Assembly: GCA_016721185.1 (NCBI GenBank)
Contig: JADKIP010000002.1
Span: 1 to 64,000, forward strand
DNA from: Candidatus Dechloromonas phosphorivorans
GTDB lineage: Bacteria; Pseudomonadota; Gammaproteobacteria; Burkholderiales; Rhodocyclaceae
Length of the DNA: 64,000 nt
Reading direction: 5' to 3'
Numbering within the stretch: the first letter of the stretch is position 1; every line of letters begins with the position of its first letter. Under the pieces are notes generated by a model, which was given only the letters and a program-made list of their open reading frames with translations, searched no databases and had not been told where the DNA came from. This document shows, one piece after another, positions 59,900 to 64,000 of this stretch. Made by a program: the position numbers and the translations under genes.

Positions 59900-62260
59900 T
59901 TAGAACTCGGCCCGCAGCGACGCCACAACGGTTCTGGGTGAACCCGGGGTGCTCAGCCCCCCGGAGCCGCTGGCAAAATAGTCTTTGTCGAAGAGATTGC
60001 CCACGTTCAATTGTGCCGTCATACGCCTTCCGCTCTCATTCCAGCGATAGCGAACCATAGCATCGACCCGTCCATAGCCAGGCATGGTGACGGTGTTATC
60101 ACGGTTGCTGAATCTGTCGCTGGCGGCAAACACGCCCATGCCGGCAGAAAGCCTGCCGACACCCTGTGTGCCAAGGTCGTAGACCGCCCAGAGGCTGGCA
60201 ACATCCTTCGGAACACCAACGAGCCGCTTGCCGGTGAATCCAGCCCCGCCCCCATCGTCCCGGTCGCGAGTGACCCTTGCATCCGTGTGGCTGTAGGTCG
60301 CAATGACACTAAGGGCAGAAGTAATTTGGCCTGTCACGTCCAGTTCGATACCCTTCGACTCGACTTCACCAGCCAACTCGACGAAGCCTAGCGCCGCAAG
60401 CAGCGGATCCGTTGCTGGGGTGGCAACGTTCTTCTTCGTCAAATTGAAGGCGCTGATCGTTGCGCTCAGGCCCTTGTTAGCGCTGTCGAACTTGGCCCCT
60501 ACTTCGTACTGAGTGGCACGCTCAGGTTGTGGTGTACCAGATACAACACGGCCGGTGTTGGCTGCGCTGAATCCTTGCGTGTAACTCGCATATAGGCTCA
60601 GCCCAACAGCAGCCCGGTAGAGTAAGCCATAGCGTGGGCTGAACTCGCTATCCGTTTGGTCAATCCCAAAGTTGTCTTTCTGGTTCGCGCGGTCGTAACG
60701 ACCACCCAAGAGCAAGCGCCAGCGCTCGCCAATGTTGATTTGATCCTGGAAGTACGCACCCCACCAGTGCTTTTCGCTCGAATACAGATCTCCGGGAGGC
60801 GGCAAAAGGCTGGAATCAAAGCCAGGCAGGCCATACACCGGCTTGAAGATATTGATCGATGGTGGCGTGCTCGGGTCGCCACAGCAACTGAAGGTGCCGC
60901 TTGACGAGTCAGTCAACTGGTAATAATCAGTGCCGAAGAGCAGGTTGTGTTCCAGCCCTCCTGCAGAGAGTTTTCCTGACAGGTTGACCGTACCAGACTG
61001 GTTACTGGTCTTACCGGGAAAGTCGAAGTACCCGCGCTCATACACGCCGGTTGTCTGATTGAAGGGGCCGGCAGGAAATATTTGGCGGTTCGCCAGCCCT
61101 TCGTCGCGCAGGTAAGTCAAACGCGCGTCGACGTTCCAATTCTCGTCGATGCGGTGTTTGATGTTGATCGAACCTTGGTAGGTACGGCTACGAAAGTCGT
61201 CGTAGGGGTCACCCAGCCAGAAATTGCGCGAGATATCTGCAGGCCGATTGCCAACAGCGGGAATCCCGGTATCCGGGCGCGTTTTCTCATTTTGGTAGAT
61301 GAAGTCTAGATCCACCACGGTCGCGTCCGAAAGGCGCCAACTGAACGAGGGCGCCACGAATTCCCGATCGAGAAACTTGAAGTCGCGGAACGAGTTGCTG
61401 CGCAGCAACTCTGCATTCAGCCTGTAGGTAACGGTGCCATCGGAATTCAAAGTGCCCGTAGCATCAAGCAGGGTACGGTACTCATCATACGAACCGATCT
61501 GCTGCTCAATGGAAAACGATCTTTCGGCCTGCGGCCGTTTGGTGACCAAGTTTATCAGGCCGCCGGGTTCGATCCGGCCGTAAAGCATGGCGGCAGGCCC
61601 TTTGAGTACCTCGACCCGCTCTACGTTGGCGAGCGATAGACGCCCTCGTAGCTGGGAGCGTACCCCATCGCGGTATCCGATAGTGAAACCTTCTCGGTCA
61701 GTTTCAAAGCCACGAATAATGAACTTGTCGGTTGCCAAACCCTGGGCGGGAACGACCCCGCTCACATTGCGCAGGGCATCCTCCAACAAGGTGGCTCGTT
61801 GGTCTGCCATGACCTCATTTGGGACAACTTGAACCGAAGCCGGTGTTTCCATCAAAGGGGTATCTGTCTTTGTCGCGGTAGCGGCCCGTCTCACCGCATA
61901 ACCCTTCTCCGTCTCTCCCCTCACCTCAATTGTCGCCAATTGCGCCACCTTCTCAGCCGGCACCGCCTTGATCGCCACCGCCTTCTCGGCCGTGAACTGA
62001 TAGCTCAGCCCAGTGCCTGCCAACGCCTTGCCCAGCGCCTCGCGCAAGCTGAATTTGCCTTTAACCCCGGGGCTTTGCACGCCCTTGACGCTATCTTCAG
62101 TGAAGAATGGCTGCAATCCGGTTTGCTTGCTCAGGGCATTGAGCACCTGGCTGGCTGATTGTGCCGGGATGTTGAAATCGTAGGTCGCTTCCTGTGCTTG
62201 GACAAAAGCGGATGCAACGGCCAGGCAAATAGCTGCCACGGGCTTGTTTAGATACTGCAT
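59900..62260 (-). CDS. TonB-dependent siderophore receptor with STN domain
   Basis: 786 residues: signal peptide (MQYLNKPVAAICLAVASAFV), an STN signalling domain (FNIPAQSASQVLNALSKQTG; about 25-105), a plug domain with VERVEVLKGPAAMLYGRIEP, and a 22-strand barrel that ends with Phe (TVVASLRAEF). The STN domain transmits ligand binding to FecR, encoded upstream. The FhuA/FpvA-type plug points to a ferric siderophore, but the ligand cannot be read from sequence. Confidence 0.95.
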   Translation of the reverse strand: MQYLNKPVAAICLAVASAFVQAQEATYDFNIPAQSASQVLNALSKQTGLQPFFTEDSVKGVQSPGVKGKFSLREALGKALAGTGLSYQFTAEKAVAIKAVPAEKVAQLATIEVRGETEKGYAVRRAATATKTDTPLMETPASVQVVPNEVMADQRATLLEDALRNVSGVVPAQGLATDKFIIRGFETDREGFTIGYRDGVRSQLRGRLSLANVERVEVLKGPAAMLYGRIEPGGLINLVTKRPQAERSFSIEQQIGSYDEYRTLLDATGTLNSDGTVTYRLNAELLRSNSFRDFKFLDREFVAPSFSWRLSDATVVDLDFIYQNEKTRPDTGIPAVGNRPADISRNFWLGDPYDDFRSRTYQGSINIKHRIDENWNVDARLTYLRDEGLANRQIFPAGPFNQTTGVYERGYFDFPGKTSNQSGTVNLSGKLSAGGLEHNLLFGTDYYQLTDSSSGTFSCCGDPSTPPSINIFKPVYGLPGFDSSLLPPPGDLYSSEKHWWGAYFQDQINIGERWRLLLGGRYDRANQKDNFGIDQTDSEFSPRYGLLYRAAVGLSLYASYTQGFSAANTGRVVSGTPQPERATQYEVGAKFDSANKGLSATISAFNLTKKNVATPATDPLLAALGFVELAGEVESKGIELDVTGQITSALSVIATYSHTDARVTRDRDDGGGAGFTGKRLVGVPKDVASLWAVYDLGTQGVGRLSAGMGVFAASDRFSNRDNTVTMPGYGRVDAMVRYRWNESGRRMTAQLNVGNLFDKDYFASGSGGLSTPGSPRTVVASLRAEF

Positions 62261-62491
62261 TCGAACCCCCTCAGGTTTGGTTTTTACGTACTCCTAAGGT
62301 GAGACCGGGGGCACTGCCAAGAACCGCCACTTTTTTTGAAAATATTTATTACCGGAGCCGGGCTATCTGGTTGGGTTGTTCTGCGGTTGATTCTTGCTGA
62401 GTGCCCAAATTGAATATTGGTAAGGTAGCGAATACCGCCTGAGGGGTTGTGATTTTCGTTGTTTTTTCGGGTTGACCGCATCAATCAGGTT
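62261..62491. other. Promoter region of the receptor gene
   Basis: 231 bases between the FecR stop and the receptor start. It should hold the FecI-dependent promoter. CGGGTTGACCGCA (62468-62480), near the FecR stop, resembles the core of the dispersed GTYGACCG repeat. No convincing Fur box was seen by eye. Confidence 0.4.
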
Positions 62492-63466
62492 TCAGCGCCG
62501 GTCGATCTGCCAGCTTTGCGCGCCGGTCTGGGTCAATTTGACCGGCAAGGCCGTGGCGATGGTTTGCATGGCTTGCGGCAGGTTGTCGGTCGGGAAGATA
62601 CCGCTGACCTGGGTGTCGAGGATTTTCGGTGCCGTGATGGTGATGCTTGCGTGGTGATAGCGACCGAGTTCTTCAAGTACTTGCTGTAGCGACTGCCCCT
62701 GGAAGACCAGTTTGTGTTCGCGCCAGGCTGAGAAGGTGTTGATGTCGATTGCCTGCATCGTCGTGATTTCGCCGGAGGGGGTGTAGCTAACTTGCTGCCC
62801 GCGCAGCAAATGCTTGGGCGGCGCATCCGGGCCGCCAACTACCTGGACTTCCCCATCAAGAACAGCAACTGAGACCCAATCGTCAATGTAGCGAACATCG
62901 AATTGCGTGCCGATGTCGCGGATTTTTCCTTTGCCGGCATAGACCTCAAACGGACGATGGTCGCCATGGGCTACCGTAAATACTGCCTGACCACTGATCA
63001 GCCGGACTTCGCGCCCATGGCGGGAATAGTGAACCTTGGCGGCAGAATTGGTGTTGAGTTCGAGCCGTGAGCCATCGGCGAGATCAACCGATTGGATTTG
63101 ACCCACGGCGGTTTGATAGGTCTGGTCGTTAAGGTAACTGAGCCAGTCTGCTTGCCAGACGACGCCGGCGGTGATCAAGGCCAGCGCGGCGACCGCATAA
63201 CGCCGGCGGGCAGGCTGCCGGCGATTTCTGGCGAGGAAGGCGCGCGCTTCAGCGAGTTGCTGATCGGCGACGCTATCGAGCCCCCGCATTTTTTCCCACA
63301 AGGCCTCGGCTTTGGCAAAGGTTGTGCGGTGGGCTTCACTGGCATTCAGCCAGATGAGAAAGGCACGTTGATCCTCGGCGCTATGCTCGCCATTATTCCG
63401 CCGCGCCAGCCATGCGGCGGCGGTGGTCTGGATTTCTTTCGCGGAGGGAGAATCGGTTAGGGGCAA
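62492..63466 (-). CDS. FecR-type anti-sigma factor
   Basis: 324 residues: a cytoplasmic N-terminal DUF4880-like domain (AAAWLARRNNGEHSAEDQRA), one membrane helix (RYAVAALALITAGVVWQADW), and a periplasmic FecR domain (VDLADGSRLELNTNSAAKVH; RGQQVSYTPSG). It receives the signal from the receptor's STN domain and controls the sigma factor encoded just upstream. Confidence 0.93.
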   Translation of the reverse strand: MPLTDSPSAKEIQTTAAAWLARRNNGEHSAEDQRAFLIWLNASEAHRTTFAKAEALWEKMRGLDSVADQQLAEARAFLARNRRQPARRRYAVAALALITAGVVWQADWLSYLNDQTYQTAVGQIQSVDLADGSRLELNTNSAAKVHYSRHGREVRLISGQAVFTVAHGDHRPFEVYAGKGKIRDIGTQFDVRYIDDWVSVAVLDGEVQVVGGPDAPPKHLLRGQQVSYTPSGEITTMQAIDINTFSAWREHKLVFQGQSLQQVLEELGRYHHASITITAPKILDTQVSGIFPTDNLPQAMQTIATALPVKLTQTGAQSWQIDRR

Positions 63467-63545
63467 GGTTGCGCTAGATCAAGATTAGTCGGTCATTGTA
63501 TAAGACCGATCCAGTCTGGCAAAACCGCCACGACTTAGCAGAAAT

Positions 63546-64000
63546 TTACGCCTGTACTCTTTCGAGGCAATGAGCGAGCGCTTTGGCGATGTAGCGCTCT
63601 ACCGTTCTTTTAGGGATACCAAGGGCAGTCGCCACTTCACTTTGGGCCATGCCGTCGACCCGGTGCAGCAGGAAAACGTGGCGGTATATTTCGGGCAATT
63701 CTGTCAGGGCGGCCAAACAGAGTTGCAGGGTGTTTCTTGCAGTAACTGCTGCCTCAGGGCCGGGCGTCAGCGAATGCTGTGTATCGGGCTCGACATCAGC
63801 CTCAATTAACTCTGCACGAGCCTTTATTTTGGAAGCATGATCGTTTGCCGCATTGGCAGTGACCCGATACAGGTAAGCCCTTGGATTTTCAAGGGTGGCT
63901 TCGTCAGCATAGTTCATCAAGCGCAGATAGGCATCGTGAACCACATCGCGCGAATCAGTTGCACCAACACGCTGACGAGCGAAGGCATCTAGCTCCGAAG
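63546..64000 (-). CDS. FecI-type ECF sigma factor (5' end outside the window)
   Basis: The open frame continues past the window edge: ELDAFARQRVGATDSRDVVH leads into DAYLRLMNYADEATLENPRA, sigma region 2. Region 4 has YRHVFLLHRVDGMAQSEVAT and GIPKRTVERYIAKALAHCLE. It would direct transcription of the receptor gene. The start codon is not in the window. Confidence 0.92.
   Translation of the reverse strand, partial: SELDAFARQRVGATDSRDVVHDAYLRLMNYADEATLENPRAYLYRVTANAANDHASKIKARAELIEADVEPDTQHSLTPGPEAAVTARNTLQLCLAALTELPEIYRHVFLLHRVDGMAQSEVATALGIPKRTVERYIAKALAHCLERVQA

Overview
The window looks like chromosomal DNA of a denitrifying, PHA-storing betaproteobacterium of the Rhodocyclales type (Dechloromonas/Azonexus-like). 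This rests on gene content and order: a cytochrome cd1 nitrite reductase gene, a class I PHA synthase, periplasmic PQQ alcohol dehydrogenases, an rpsU-yqeY-dnaG-rpoD macromolecular synthesis operon followed by a CAU tRNA, and FecIR iron uptake. The genus is inference. Several genes in the first 36 kb, including the essential rpoD, carry single-base frameshifts, often in homopolymers, and there is a poly-G block at about 3.6 kb. I read these mainly as draft-sequence errors and annotate such genes as single loci.

Layout. 0.7-5.1 kb: housekeeping and stress genes (GST, YbaK, ZIP transporter, CBS protein, FolB, PlsY). 5.1-8.6 kb: a regulator combining a CRP/FNR part with two PilJ/NarX-like sensory repeats, beside nirS, which has a DNR/FNR box. 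8.8-14.9 kb: two small proteins, tsaD, the macromolecular synthesis operon and the tRNA. 14.9-19.6 kb: a small island bounded by the tRNA 3' end and a 41-bp copy of it. It carries a self-inhibited Fic protein and an uncharacterised gene split by a complete IS1182-type element with CTAG duplications. No integrase is visible.

19.8-42 kb is the centrepiece, a periplasmic alcohol oxidation region of ped/exa type. It has two PQQ dehydrogenases, one with the extra Asp of lanthanide enzymes (WDFD) and one with Ser there (WDFS, calcium type). Around them lie a SoxYZ-like carrier and its zinc hydrolase, two PedF-type cytochromes, two further cytochromes c, cytochrome b561, a PedG-like binding protein, a pentapeptide-repeat protein, an aldehyde dehydrogenase with DUF779, two histidine kinase/NarL-type regulator pairs, a TonB, and an AcoR-type sigma-54 activator. 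Five good -24/-12 promoters sit in front of the lanthanide-type enzyme, the divergent carrier-TonB-kinase operon, the aldehyde dehydrogenase, the PedF/PedG operon and the activator itself. I found none in front of the calcium-type enzyme. The sequence therefore suggests a metal switch superimposed on one sigma-54 regulon.

42-46 kb: a probable NO/O2 response region. A DNR box precedes hemerythrin, DUF2249, a 12-TM haem-copper-oxidase-like protein and SirB2; a diiron-type metallo-beta-lactamase protein is coupled to a soluble chemoreceptor-like protein. 46-56.6 kb: PHA synthase, beta-CASP hydrolase, universal stress protein, a secreted protein, an RbbA-type ABC exporter with a TetR-like operator, and an FNR-type regulator. 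56.7-64 kb: an iron-uptake cluster (ExbD, ExbB, TonB, PepSY protein, siderophore receptor, FecR, FecI running off the end).
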